DNA from: Methyloligella halotolerans | Lineage (GTDB): Bacteria; Pseudomonadota; Alphaproteobacteria; Rhizobiales; Methyloligellaceae | Assembly (NCBI RefSeq): GCF_001708935.1 | Contig: NZ_MASI01000011.1 | Span: 1-64,000, forward strand | Direction of reading: 5' to 3' | Length of the DNA stretch: 64,000 nt | The notes under the pieces: model-generated | Seen by the model: only the letters and a program-made list of their open reading frames with translations | The model's database searches: none | What the model was told of the DNA's origin: nothing | Position numbers and translations under genes: made by a program | Shown here: piece after piece, positions 28,441 through 37,564 of the stretch | Layout of the letters: the number at the start of each line of letters is the position of its first letter | How positions within the stretch are numbered: the first letter of the stretch is position 1

Positions 28441-28851
28441 ATGAACGACGAGCCACGAGAGATCTGGGACGTCAGAAGGCTTGCTGCGCGCATCGAACAA
28501 CGTTCGGTCCGAGACGATGCGGTGCCTGGGGTCGAGGATGTTCTGATGGCCTATGCTCGTTGGACGTCGTGGGAGGGGTCGTACGCGATCGCCGCAGCAC
28601 AGGAAAAGGAACGCCTTGACCGTCTGCTGGATCAGCTTCCGCCGGAGCGCTGGGAGGATCTGAAGGAGCTCGTCGGCCAGGTAGACGACAGATTGCTTCT
28701 GGAGGTTATGCGCTATTCCTCCCAACGGGCTCTGGAGGAGAGCAAGCAGATGGTCCGTGACCTTGAGGCCTTGCGTGACGCCCCAGACCGGGATGCAAAA
28801 GAGAAACCGTCGGAGCCGGATAGTGACGAGAGTAATGAGCCCCGCATGTAG
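28441..28851 (+). CDS. hypothetical protein in mobile region
   Basis: A 136-residue acidic, helical protein of unknown function. Visible traits: MNDEPREIWDVRRLAARIEQR, a Trp-containing YARWTSWEGSYAIAAAQEKERLD segment, LPPERWEDLKELVGQVDDRLLLEVMRY, and a disordered acidic C-terminus rich in Asp/Glu/Ser. It stands alone on the plus strand between two minus-strand unknown genes. The antisense frame is less protein-like. Confidence 0.5.
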   Translation: MNDEPREIWDVRRLAARIEQRSVRDDAVPGVEDVLMAYARWTSWEGSYAIAAAQEKERLDRLLDQLPPERWEDLKELVGQVDDRLLLEVMRYSSQRALEESKQMVRDLEALRDAPDRDAKEKPSEPDSDESNEPRM

Positions 28852-28914
28852 ATGCCATTATGGAGAGATGGAGAAGCTGCCGTTTCTCCAGGCCTCCCAT
28901 TCTCTCGTCAGACC

Positions 28915-29574
28915 TCAGCGCGACAGCTCGGTTTCGCTTTGTTTGGCGTACCGTTTCCGAGTCTGGTTTGCTTTCGGACCGGTGAGCGCCTGCGCTTCCT
29001 CGCGGCTGAGCGGATATTGCGTGGTGCCGTCCAGGAAGGGGCCGTAACGGCCGGCACGGTCCCAGAGGGAGCCCCGCACCTCTTTCTCGCCCGATCCGCG
29101 CTGCCATTTGAGCCAATAGAGTGGTCGACGGTCGTTCGCCTCGGCCTGTGGTGCGTCGAGCTCGCCTGCTTCCGGCTTCAGCGTCTTGGCGTTGTTCAGG
29201 CGGATGACGATGGTATTGGGATTGAGCTCGTAGGGGTTCCCTTCGATCTCACCCGTTTCGGGATCCACTCGCGCCGCCTCGGCGTCGCTCATGCGCGCGG
29301 CCGCAAGATGATCCTCCACACCCGCCCGCGTCGACAGAGGCCGGACCGGTCCTGCAAGGAACGGTTTGTCTCCCCTGCCGATATAATCCCAAACGGCAAA
29401 TTCGAACTGCTCGTCGGGCTTTTCCGGCGACGAGATCGTCCCGCGGAATAGCGGCTGTCGGTCGTTGTCGCGACGCTCTTCCGGCGTCATTCGCTGATAG
29501 CGGGCGTCGTGGGGAAGGATGCGGACGAAGTTCGCCTTCACTTTTCCGGTAGGTTGCTGAACGGGTGTTTCCAT
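28915..29574 (-). CDS. hypothetical protein upstream-linked to mob genes
   Basis: A 219-residue soluble protein of unknown function. The start at 29574 (METPVQQPTGKVKANFVRI) has AGAGAGG in front; an in-frame start 23 codons upstream is weaker. Two repeated beta-type motifs stand out, PLFRGTISSP...EQFEFAVWDYIGRGDKPFLAGPVRPLS and PLYWLKWQRGSGEKEVRGSLWDRAGRYGPFLDGTTQYPLS, so it may be a duplicated domain binding a similar ligand twice. It follows the coupling-protein gene in the same direction, so it may ride in the same operon. Confidence 0.6.
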   Translation of the reverse strand: METPVQQPTGKVKANFVRILPHDARYQRMTPEERRDNDRQPLFRGTISSPEKPDEQFEFAVWDYIGRGDKPFLAGPVRPLSTRAGVEDHLAAARMSDAEAARVDPETGEIEGNPYELNPNTIVIRLNNAKTLKPEAGELDAPQAEANDRRPLYWLKWQRGSGEKEVRGSLWDRAGRYGPFLDGTTQYPLSREEAQALTGPKANQTRKRYAKQSETELSR

Positions 29575-29704
29575 GGACCTCTCTTTCCTTGATTGATGGT
29601 CCAGGGAATCGTGCGCGTCCTCTAAGGCGTCGGTCAACGACACTGCCTAAGGCGGCGGCAACAAAATTACGGCCGGCGCTCAGTTCGACGAGAGGAGATC
29701 GTTC

Positions 29705-31863
29705 TCAGATTTCTGTCTCGGGCTTCGGCGTGTCCTGCTCTACCTCATCGTCGGATGCGAAGGGGTGCGCGTTCGAAGTGCGTAGCTGCGGGACTTCGGG
29801 TGGTTCTTGAACGAGATAGCCGAGATCCTGGAAGGCGGGACGTCGCTCAAGAATGACTGGGTAATCCTCCGAGGCGAAGACGAAAGTCTTGTTGCGGAAT
29901 TTCGGCCCCCGGATCTCGGCGGCCGTCGCGAGTGATCGGCGCTCGCCGGTGAAGAGGTTCTCGGTTTCGCCGAGCGTGCGTGCGATGTGCTCGGCAATCG
30001 ACTCGTCCGGCTTCATATAACAGCGCACGCGAGCGTCTTCCGGAATCGCCCTCCCGGCTTCCAGCCCATAGGCGGTATAGAGCTGACGAAGGTTCTGCAC
30101 GAACATCCAGAGCCGCAAGCCTGCGCTACGGCCCACCGCCTGCATCTGCAGTATGCTCTTGAAGTTGCCGAGTTGTGGGAGCTCATCGAGAAAGAAGGTG
30201 ATCGGGGGCTCGCCTGGTGCCGCGACGTGGTCGAGCAGAATCCGCATGTGCTGATAGATCATCAGCCTCAGAAGAGGTGAAAAGCTCGGCAGATCGCTGG
30301 TTGAAACGTTGAGATAAAGCGTGGTGCCGGTCTCGCGACGGAAATCGAGCGGGTGCCAGTCGCTCGTGCGGGTGACCTCCTGCACGAAGCGTCGTTGACT
30401 GAAGGGCGCAAGATGGTTGCGCGCGATATCCAAGATGCTCTCGCCACGATTGCTGTGCAGTCCGATGCCCGCTCGGATGGCATCGGAGACGGCACGAAGA
30501 TCGGGGATGTCGTGCTTATCGCCGAGCGCGCTCAGTAACTTCAATGCGGCTTCCGTGGACGAGGCCAGGGTGATCACCCCATCCTCCTTCGTGCCGATGG
30601 TGCTTATGTTGAGGCATTGTGCGAGATGGGCGAGATTGCGCAGGCTCTTCGGCGTGCTGATCGCGATCATGGTGGCGAAGGCCCAGAGAAAATTGCGGGC
30701 GCGGTTCTGCCAGTAGGGGTCTCTCGTGTCGGGATTATCCGAGATGATCTCGTAGCCGAATGCGTCGCAATCGGCGGTTGCCTGGGCCGGATCGTCGGAG
30801 ATGAAGTCGAAAGGATTGTAGCGATGAGAGCGTTGGTCCTTGTCGGCCGGCGAGAAGCGGTAGACAGGCCCGAAATGGGCGGCACGATGGCCCGCCGTCT
30901 GCTCCCAAAGCTCGCCCTTCACATCCAGCACGATGGCGGAGCCAGGATAGGTCAGAAGGTTGCGGATCACTTGCGAAGTGGTCTTGTAAGAGCCCGGGCC
31001 ACCGGCCGTAATGAGGCTCTCATTACCGTTGAAGTAAACCGGTCGCTGACTGGCGTCGTCGGTGAAACCCAACGTCAGCGAGGCCGGCGTCCAGTCCAGT
31101 GAGAGCGACGCCGCATTCTCCATGTCCTCCGGCGTCATCAGACGAGGCGCGGAGAAAGGTTCGGGAGTTGGCGCTGTCGGACGGGGCGTGGCCGAGGGTG
31201 TCGGTGGTATGGCGTGAGCAGGGGCCGCTAGTCTCCTGCTGACGGCTACGACGCGCCTTCCGGCCTGGGCGATGACCGCCTGATAAGGAGACAAGGTCTG
31301 TTGCAGCAACAGCTGGGCAAGGCCGTAGGCGTCATTGATCTTTGGGTGGCGCGCACCGAGGAATCGGGTTCGAGATAGGCGAAGTTGCCCTCACCCCAAG
31401 CGAGCCGGGCCACGAACGCTCGCCAGTCGTCAAGATCGAGCTCCTGCAGCATCAGCAGCCGGGCCATGCCACGTAGGGTTTCCTGCTCGCGGGTATCGAA
31501 GGTGACGGTAGGGCGGCGGATGGTGAATGCGCCCATCAGATTCGCGGCCTTACCGTGATTGACGGCATGGGTCACTTGCTTGGTGGCGAAGGTGCCAATC
31601 GTCATAAACAGATCAAGCGCAGAATCGATCTGCCCAGCGAACGAACTGCCGCCAGGCTTCGACGAAAATGCCTCCCAGATGGCCTGGCTCTTCTTGGGCG
31701 GTTCCGCATAGTTCTTGTTCAGAAAGTGGTCCAACTGACGCTTGGTCAGGAGCGACAGGAAATGGCCGAACGGAACGACGATTTCCTCGCTCGGCTCGCG
31801 CAGCATAAAGTCGATCGTCAGGAGGAGATGCTCGGGATCTTCGAATACTTCAGGGTAATACAC
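29705..31863 (-). pseudogene. traG: TraG/VirD4-like type IV coupling ATPase, with a -1 frameshift
   Basis: Encodes the ATPase that hands relaxase-bound DNA to a secretion channel. One base is missing near 31367: the N-terminal frame (from GTG 31863) reads to GEGNFAYLEP, and the other continues FLGARHPKINDAYGLAQLL. Rejoined, it is ~719 residues. The Walker A region is GGPGSYKTT, with Tyr where Gly normally precedes the Lys; then VLDVKGELWEQ, Walker B TFFLDELPQLGNF, and the arginine-rich AVGRSAGLRLWMFVQNLRQL. No N-terminal membrane spans are visible, unusual for VirD4. It lies 35 bp beyond the relaxase gene in the same direction. A self-encoded mating pore is absent here. Confidence 0.85.
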
Positions 31864-31898
31864 GACCTGCGTTTCCCGTCGTGTCTGCGGTGCTGCAA

Positions 31899-33200
31899 CT
31901 ATCGCTCCGGTTCGAAACCATGCTCATCGTCAAGGTCATTGATGCGCGTCTTCCGAGGCTTCGTGAGCCGCTTGCCTGAGGCGTCTGTTCGCTCTTCGGA
32001 ACTACCAAAGAGGGTCTTTGTAGCATCGACAACCAGCTGATCAACAGCGGCCTGGTAGTTCGCGAGTGCGTCCTCTGCCGCTTCGCGCTCGGCCACGGCC
32101 TTCGCCAGCTGGCTTTCATCGACCAATCCGATCCGATGAAGGCAATAGGCAAAATCGGCCGAGGCTGCCGCTTCCGCATAGGAGAGATAAGCGCCATAAC
32201 CCTCCTCATCCTTCGAAAGGGCTGCCAAGGGCCAGGCGGCTGCATCCGCCGACTTCTCATGGTGCTCTTGTTGCCTTTGCAGCTCTGAATCGTCGATCAA
32301 CTGTTGGCCATGCAACAGCTTGGCAAGTTCCGCTCGTGTATGGGCGGCACGAAGATTGGGCTCCAGGGATTCAGTCTCAACGCTCTCCCTGCGCCGAAAA
32401 TCGGTTAGGCCTTCGCCGAAGCGTTCCTGCAGCTGCTTGAGACGCACATTCTTGCCAAACGCCGACAATTTATGCTCGGCGCCGTCGCCAATGAGCACCG
32501 CCCCTTGCCCCTTGGCCTCAAGACGCAGCCCAAGGGCAGTGAGGGCATCGTCGAGCTGGCTCCAACTGCTGGCACCGCGGTAGATCGCCATGAAGGCAGC
32601 CTGCATTTCATTCGAGAGAGTGTTGGGGCGCATGCGTTCGCCGAGCCGCCGGGAACGGTGATAGCCACCGCTTCTGAGTCGGCGTCTGGGAGCCTGGGCA
32701 TAGAAGCGTTCCGGATCGTTGTGACGCCCCGGCACGTAGTCTCGTCCCATCTCCTCCGATTGGCGCCTAAGACTTTTCTCGATGCGGCGATAATCGTTCG
32801 ACGTCCTCCAGGCGCGTCTGGTCTCAGGATGAACCCTATTGACCACGATATGGACGTGCCGGTGATCGGTGTCGTCATGGCCGATGTAGAGCGCCTGATA
32901 GTCCGACAGGCCGAGATCTTCGCATGTCGTGTCGGCGACCTGGCGCATGAGATCGTCCGATGGTGCTTCGTCCCGGTGCCAAGAGATGACATAGTGATAG
33001 ACCGGCTTCTTGACGCGTTTCGAGAATGCGGCTGTCGCGCGCATCACGGCAGGTACCTTCTCAGGATCGTCGACCAACAGGTTGCGGAATTCGCACCAGG
33101 CCACGCGATCCGGATCGTGAGGTTTCTTGCGATCGCCGTGCAGTAGGTAGCGCACGAGGCCTTTGAAGCCTTTCCCCGGCCTGGGCACCTTGCCGATCAT
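31899..33200 (-). CDS. relaxase/mobilization protein (MOBP, VirD2/MobA-like)
   Basis: A 433-residue DNA-nicking relaxase that starts conjugative transfer at oriT. The N-terminal catalytic domain has VRYLLHGD near residue 16, YHYVISWHRDE near 68 and the metal-binding histidine triad in YIGHDDTDHRHVHIVVNRVHPETRRAW (about residues 105-131). The nucleophile is probably one of the N-terminal tyrosines. The C-terminal half is a charged, helical accessory domain. The start codon overlaps the MobC stop as ATGA, so the two are translationally coupled. It belongs to the mobilization operon with the coupling ATPase downstream. Confidence 0.92.
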   Translation of the reverse strand: MIGKVPRPGKGFKGLVRYLLHGDRKKPHDPDRVAWCEFRNLLVDDPEKVPAVMRATAAFSKRVKKPVYHYVISWHRDEAPSDDLMRQVADTTCEDLGLSDYQALYIGHDDTDHRHVHIVVNRVHPETRRAWRTSNDYRRIEKSLRRQSEEMGRDYVPGRHNDPERFYAQAPRRRLRSGGYHRSRRLGERMRPNTLSNEMQAAFMAIYRGASSWSQLDDALTALGLRLEAKGQGAVLIGDGAEHKLSAFGKNVRLKQLQERFGEGLTDFRRRESVETESLEPNLRAAHTRAELAKLLHGQQLIDDSELQRQQEHHEKSADAAAWPLAALSKDEEGYGAYLSYAEAAASADFAYCLHRIGLVDESQLAKAVAEREAAEDALANYQAAVDQLVVDATKTLFGSSEERTDASGKRLTKPRKTRINDLDDEHGFEPER

Positions 33201-33595
33201 CCAAGCGCTCGCTCCAACGCCGAAATTGCTTTGCTCATCACGACCTGGTGCTGGTTGAGCATATAGATCACTTCAGCGCGGGAGATTGGCACCATGCCGG
33301 CATTGGCTTGACGCGCAAGCTGGTTGATGTTGGTGCCAAGCTTCTTGATCTGCATGGCGAGGGCATGCATTTCAGCCAGTTGGAGCATGGCTGCGTGATG
33401 GCGTGCAGTGCTGGGGCGATTCGTCTTCGCCGATCGATCTTCAAGTGTCGTCAGGACTGTCGCGCGGATATAGCCGGCAACGGTCTGCCCGGTGGCATTC
33501 GCCTGGCGCGCAAGGGCATCCACTTGCGCATCGGTGAACTGGACCTTGATGCGATTGGACAGGGGATCGGTCTTGGTGTGGCCACTCGCTGGCAT
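33197..33595 (-). CDS. MobC-like relaxosome accessory protein
   Basis: A 132-residue small DNA-binding protein that helps the relaxase open oriT. It has a ribbon-helix-helix-like start (RIKVQFTDAQVDALARQANATGQTVAGYIRATVL, about residues 14-47) and a helical end with IKKLGTNINQLARQANAG, a motif common in MobC proteins. The start at 33595 (MPASGHTKTDP) is chosen over an upstream in-frame ATG at 33697 because the extra 34 residues would run over a hairpin and look unrelated to the family. The stop overlaps the relaxase start. Confidence 0.82.
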   Translation of the reverse strand: MPASGHTKTDPLSNRIKVQFTDAQVDALARQANATGQTVAGYIRATVLTTLEDRSAKTNRPSTARHHAAMLQLAEMHALAMQIKKLGTNINQLARQANAGMVPISRAEVIYMLNQHQVVMSKAISALERALG

Positions 33596-33981
33596 CGGTC
33601 TTCGAGCCCTCCCGGCGTCTGAGGGACAAGCAATCGTGCTCTTGAGGCCACGGGCCGAATGAGCGGTCTTTGGGTCCATTTTTGGGCCCAAAGACATTGC
33701 TTGCTCCCACTACGCTGACGATACAGCTGTTGCCCGGCCTTTCTCCATATGCACTGCACAAAGAATGCGCACTAACCTGCGTGGCGGCCATGCCCAGGGC
33801 GTGACGTTCTTCTCGGCGCGGGGGCGCTGCCCCCGGACCCCCGGGATTTATGGTCGATGATGCGTTTGGAGGGGATTGCTGCCGGAATAGGCCCTGTCGT
33901 GGCGCCAGCGGCCATCAGGAGCGGTTTTGCGCCGGCTCTCGGGCTCCGGGCTATGGACGAAAAGACCGGCAGAACGGCGCT
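33596..33981. other. mobilization control / candidate oriT region
   Basis: 386 bp upstream of mobC. It holds a 12-bp hairpin at 33666-33695 and a GGGGGC-GCT-GCCCCC hairpin at 33820-33834 followed by GGACCCCCGGG, a GC-rich motif I associate with mobile DNA in alphaproteobacteria. In transfer modules oriT commonly lies just upstream of mobC. No nick site could be identified. Confidence 0.45.
33666..33695. repeat. inverted repeat (hairpin) upstream of mobC
   Basis: Perfect 9-bp arms GTCTTTGGG (33666-33674) and CCCAAAGAC (33687-33695), extended by three more pairs including one G-T, around an ATTTTT loop. The position suggests oriT or an operator for the MobC protein. Confidence 0.6.
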
Positions 33982-34314
33982 CTAGCGGGCGGGATATGCG
34001 CGGTTCTTGCTGCGCCGGGCATAACGATAGTGCTCGGGCAGCTCAGGGGCGGCGATCTCCTTCAGAGCCGCCATGGAAACCGAGAAAAGTCGCGTCGGAT
34101 CGACTCCGAGGCGCTCGGCCACGGAAGCGACGATCGCCTGGCGCACCGCCTCCACATTGCGCTCGTATTCGGAAGGCCAGGCCATCAAACCCGGCTCGGT
34201 ATGCAAGGTGACGCCGCCGGTATCCTCATCGGCGGTGAAATAGCTCAGCACGGATGCGAAGCGCGTGATGTAGACGCGCTGCTCGCCGAGCTCGGTGCAA
34301 AGACTGATCAGCAT
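33982..34314 (-). CDS. hypothetical protein next to the direct repeat
   Basis: A 110-residue protein starting MLISLCTELGEQRVYITRFASVLSYF. It has EPGLMAWPSEYERNVEAVRQAIVASVAERLGVDPTRLFSVS in the middle and a basic end. No family recognised. Its upstream region is the ~293-bp repeat found again at 37565, where only the first few codons of a second copy (ATG CTT CCT GAT CAG TAG) remain. Repeated TTGGCACC boxes in that leader could be binding sites for this protein or another regulator. Confidence 0.55.
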   Translation of the reverse strand: MLISLCTELGEQRVYITRFASVLSYFTADEDTGGVTLHTEPGLMAWPSEYERNVEAVRQAIVASVAERLGVDPTRLFSVSMAALKEIAAPELPEHYRYARRSKNRAYPAR

Positions 34315-34604
34315 GGTGCCAAGCTTTGCCCTGCCAGGTGCCACTGACAAGAGAGGGTGGTGCCAAGATAGGCACCCTCCGATCCTGGTGCCAAGATACG
34401 CCCGGGCTCTGTGGCACGTTGGAGACAGCTTCCAAAACCCTGCCGCATTCGCGGTGGTTTTCGGAGCCGCCCGTCGCTGGACCGGGTAGGCCCGGCGGGG
34501 CGGGGCCCGTCAAGGGGCTCTCCCAGCACTTCCCTTCTCTTGACGGGGAACGTCGCCGGGCTAGGCCAGCATCGGACGGGCGGCCCCGCCGCGGTATGAC
34601 GGTG
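34313..34604. repeat. ~292-bp direct repeat, copy A
   Basis: Copy A of a direct repeat that flanks the autotransporter gene; copy B is at 37565-37858. Shared blocks include AAAACC(C)TGCCGCATTCGCGGTGG, TTTTCGGAGCCGCCCGTCGCTGG, CAGCACTTCCCTT and GGGAACGTCGCCGGGCTAGG. The left third has three spaced TTGGCACC-type boxes (iteron-like). It covers a 302-bp stretch without a gene. Confidence 0.85.
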
Positions 34605-34616
34605 TTTCCGGCCGAG

Positions 34617-37136
34617 CTAGAATGTCTGGCTGTAGCCGACGCGCCCGTTGAGCGTGGCGAAATCGTCGAATTCCGTCGACACGCGACCCGACACCGAGAC
34701 GACGCCTGCCTGGCTCACCTGATAGCGAGCACCGCCCATGAATTCCGCCCAGCCGTCGATATTGCCGGCCCCATCGGAAGACACTTCGAAGATATCGAGC
34801 ACTGCGCCTCGCACCTCCGGATTGTCGACATCGAGCACCTGCGCCCAGGCGATGGAGCCGAAGACGGTGATGGTCTCGCTGACGTCCGTCTCCTCCATCA
34901 CGCCGATCTGACCGACCGTGGTGTTGGTGTCAATGTCCTGGAAGGTCACCGGGAAGGGGCCGCCCGTCTCGCGATAGCCGTCGATCTGCACGTCGGTGTA
35001 GGCGAGCTGCACGAACGGGGTAATGAGGGTCTGCTCGTTTGCGCGCATGCCGTAGCCTACGCGGCCCAGCACGCCCCAGCCCTCGCCTTCCGTATCGCCG
35101 AAGGAGTGGGTGAGATCGACGCCGTTCAGATAGCCGCGTGCGATCTCCACGTCGGAAAGATCGCCCCACAGGCCGGCGCCGAACAGACGCAGTCCGGTAC
35201 CGGGCATGTGGGCGAGATAGCCACCGATATGGAGTTCGTCGCTCCGGTAATTGCCGTCCCAGAGAAGGTCGGTGTCCGCCTGCCCCGCTCCGATGCTGAC
35301 CCCCGCCGACGTCAGAGGCGTGAAGTAATGGGCCAGGCCCACATCGCCGGCGAACTGACCGCCACCGTCGATATCGTCGCCATTGAAGAGCCCACCCGTC
35401 CCAAAAGTGAAGAAGCACCAACCCTTTCCATCCTGATCCTCTGGTCGGATGCAGCGGTGGTTCTCCGCCATCTCGTTCAGTCCGGTGAGCGTCGCGCCGA
35501 TATTGGTGCTGATGACAAGGGCCGTTGTGGAGATCTCGCTGAAGGAAACTGCCTGCTCCGCCATTGTAGTGAAACCTGAAAGAGATTCGGCGTCGCGACC
35601 GAGCCTTGCGATGAAGCCTGGAAGCGGTGCGCCCCGGATCTCGCCGGTGTTGGAGCCGTCGCCGGAGATGATGAAGAAGTCGTCCTGCTCCCGGACGCCA
35701 GTGGCCGTGAACAGAATCCAGGAGCCGATATCCACGCCTTCGGCCTTTAGAACGTCGCCGAGATACTGGCCCTGCTTTCCGTATTCCTCGCTCCAGAAAT
35801 AGGCCAGGCGGAAGAGCGGGTCTCCGCCTCTCTCGGTGTCGTAGCCGAAGGACTGATAACCCGCGATGCCCTTGCCGCGCTCGCTGACACCCAGCGCGAC
35901 GGAGCCGAGAGGAATGATCGGTCTCCCCTCAATGTCGTCGGAAAAGTCGGAGGCCACCGTTGCCGCCAGGCTCTCGGGAAGATCGAAAACCCCGAGCCCC
36001 TGCGCGCCGGACCAAGCGCTGCCGGACCGGGTCCAGCGGACGGCTTCCAGATAAGGCTGACCGTCGCTGCGTGCCGGGCGGTCGCTCCAGCCGACGATGG
36101 TGCTCGTATCTGCACTGATGGCGGTCGCCTCGCTTCGGTGCAGGTTTGCAGCCTCGCCGGATAGACTGAGCAGCGCCTTCATGCCGGTTTCCTGCGTCCA
36201 GACGAACGCGTGCGGATTGAAGCTGGAGCTGAACAGATTAGAATCCTCGTCACTGCCCTGGATTACGTGACGTTCAGAGCCGGCGCGGCCGCTCCAGCCG
36301 ACCACGACCGGTTTGCCGCCATCATCGACCGCGACGCCGTTGGCCACGCTGTCGTCGTCGTCATCGGTGAGATAGTAGAGCCTCCGGGCCGTGTCCCAGC
36401 TGTTGGCGCCGGTCCTCACCCAAAGGACAGCCTGGGTGTTGATGAACCCATCGAGATTGTTCTGGCTGTTCCAGCCGACGGCGAACTTGCCTTCGTCACT
36501 CACACCACGAGCACCGGCATAATCAAAGTACTCGTGGGGCTTCAGTTCCGTTACGCGCGCATTGGAGCTGGACCAAGGCGCGTTTGCATTGCGGGTCCAG
36601 ACAAGGGCGCGGAAGCGTGGACCGTCATTGGTGAAGCTGCCCGGCGGATCCTCGACGAAGTAGTCGAACTGGTCGCGCCCGACGATGGTGTCGCCGTCGG
36701 CGTCGATGGAGCGGGCCTGAGACCAATACCGGTCCCGCCCCGTCGGTAGTCCCGCTGTAAGGACCGGCAAGATAAAGGGATCGTCAACCCCAGGACCTCC
36801 GTCGAAGCTCGGCGACCAGACAACCGCCATTGTACAGACCGAGCCGGGACCCGGCCGGATGGTGTTGACGCTGCAACCTTCGACATTGGCTTCACCGGCC
36901 ACATAGGCGGCGCCCACAGACGTACCCCACGCGAAGGTGTAAACCTCGGAGTCGTTGTCTGGATTCGGGCCTTGATGTCGAAAATCGGCTCGGGCTATGT
37001 CAAACGCAAAGCAATAAAAAATACCTGCCGCTGCGACGGCAGCGGGCCTAAAGGCAATACCCACAGCTCCCCCCAAAGCAATATGAGAATTCGTGCGCCC
37101 CGCTGCATGGTAGAATAATGTGGGTGGTTCTACCAC
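34617..37136 (-). CDS. HAF-repeat autotransporter, outer-membrane beta-barrel protein
   Basis: An 839-residue protein with a signal-like hydrophobic segment (about 20-50, GIAFRPAAVAAAGIFYCFAFDIARA). A passenger of repeated beta-propeller-like HAF units follows (SDEGKFAVGWNSQNNLDGFINTQAVLW, VAVDDGGKPVVVGWSGRAG, ISADTSTIVGWSDRPARSDGQPYLEAVRW, each with VGW and AVxW), then an autotransporter barrel from about 590 (GLAHYFTPLTSAGVSIGAGQ ... YGMRANEQTLITPFVQLAY) ending in the aromatic GYSQTF. The passenger probably faces outside; its role is unknown. The apparent GTG start at 37136 lies inside a TGGTAGAA/TTCTACCA palindrome (37108-37135), so the true start may be downstream. It is flanked by the ~293-bp direct repeats. 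Confidence 0.85.
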   Translation of the reverse strand: MVEPPTLFYHAAGRTNSHIALGGAVGIAFRPAAVAAAGIFYCFAFDIARADFRHQGPNPDNDSEVYTFAWGTSVGAAYVAGEANVEGCSVNTIRPGPGSVCTMAVVWSPSFDGGPGVDDPFILPVLTAGLPTGRDRYWSQARSIDADGDTIVGRDQFDYFVEDPPGSFTNDGPRFRALVWTRNANAPWSSSNARVTELKPHEYFDYAGARGVSDEGKFAVGWNSQNNLDGFINTQAVLWVRTGANSWDTARRLYYLTDDDDDSVANGVAVDDGGKPVVVGWSGRAGSERHVIQGSDEDSNLFSSSFNPHAFVWTQETGMKALLSLSGEAANLHRSEATAISADTSTIVGWSDRPARSDGQPYLEAVRWTRSGSAWSGAQGLGVFDLPESLAATVASDFSDDIEGRPIIPLGSVALGVSERGKGIAGYQSFGYDTERGGDPLFRLAYFWSEEYGKQGQYLGDVLKAEGVDIGSWILFTATGVREQDDFFIISGDGSNTGEIRGAPLPGFIARLGRDAESLSGFTTMAEQAVSFSEISTTALVISTNIGATLTGLNEMAENHRCIRPEDQDGKGWCFFTFGTGGLFNGDDIDGGGQFAGDVGLAHYFTPLTSAGVSIGAGQADTDLLWDGNYRSDELHIGGYLAHMPGTGLRLFGAGLWGDLSDVEIARGYLNGVDLTHSFGDTEGEGWGVLGRVGYGMRANEQTLITPFVQLAYTDVQIDGYRETGGPFPVTFQDIDTNTTVGQIGVMEETDVSETITVFGSIAWAQVLDVDNPEVRGAVLDIFEVSSDGAGNIDGWAEFMGGARYQVSQAGVVSVSGRVSTEFDDFATLNGRVGYSQTF

Positions 37137-37345
37137 ACGACGTTGAAGTTCTCAATTCATACGCTGGTCCTCATCTTGGACGAGAACTTGGGCCGCATCG
37201 CCTTCGAGGTCCGTCTTGCAATGCCTAATCTGATGAGGGAACCGCGGACATAATCTCCGAATAAAACTTCGACGGCGTCCGGGTGCTATTTGGCAGCGAA
37301 GGGACGCAATCGATCGCGCTTCGACAAGCTAATTCTGAAAACATT

Positions 37346-37369
37346 CGTGCCTCCGACTGGATTCGAACC
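37346..37369 (-). other. tRNA-Arg 3'-end-like sequence, candidate attachment site
   Basis: On the minus strand GGTTCGAATCCAG is identical to the T-arm of the intact tRNA-Arg at 51344-51420, and the next bases stay similar (TCGGAGGCAC versus CCGGGGTCAC). No tRNA body precedes it. It could be the far attachment site of an island inserted at that tRNA. Confidence 0.4.
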
Positions 37370-37564
37370 TTCAATCGTCACATCAGAAGTGGGCCAATAG
37401 CCTTGCCTTGGTGGTCGAGATCACATTCAGCGAATTCTGGGCTCGCTCGTGTGGTAGCTATTGGGCTCTAAAGTGATCTTCCCACAGAGCAACGAAGGCA
37501 TGCTCCTGTGAGAAGACCGGTGCCGGCTGGTGGATCCGGGTGTCCGCTCTACTGATCAGGAAGC

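Noticed and set aside
34326..35579. A 417-codon plus-strand frame over the autotransporter end and repeat A
   Set aside because: It runs antisense to the barrel domain, which has the expected C-terminal aromatic residue, and includes repeat DNA.
37300..37420. A complete tRNA gene at the T-loop-like sequence
   Set aside because: Only the T-arm and part of the acceptor strand match; no anticodon arm, D-arm or paired acceptor is present.
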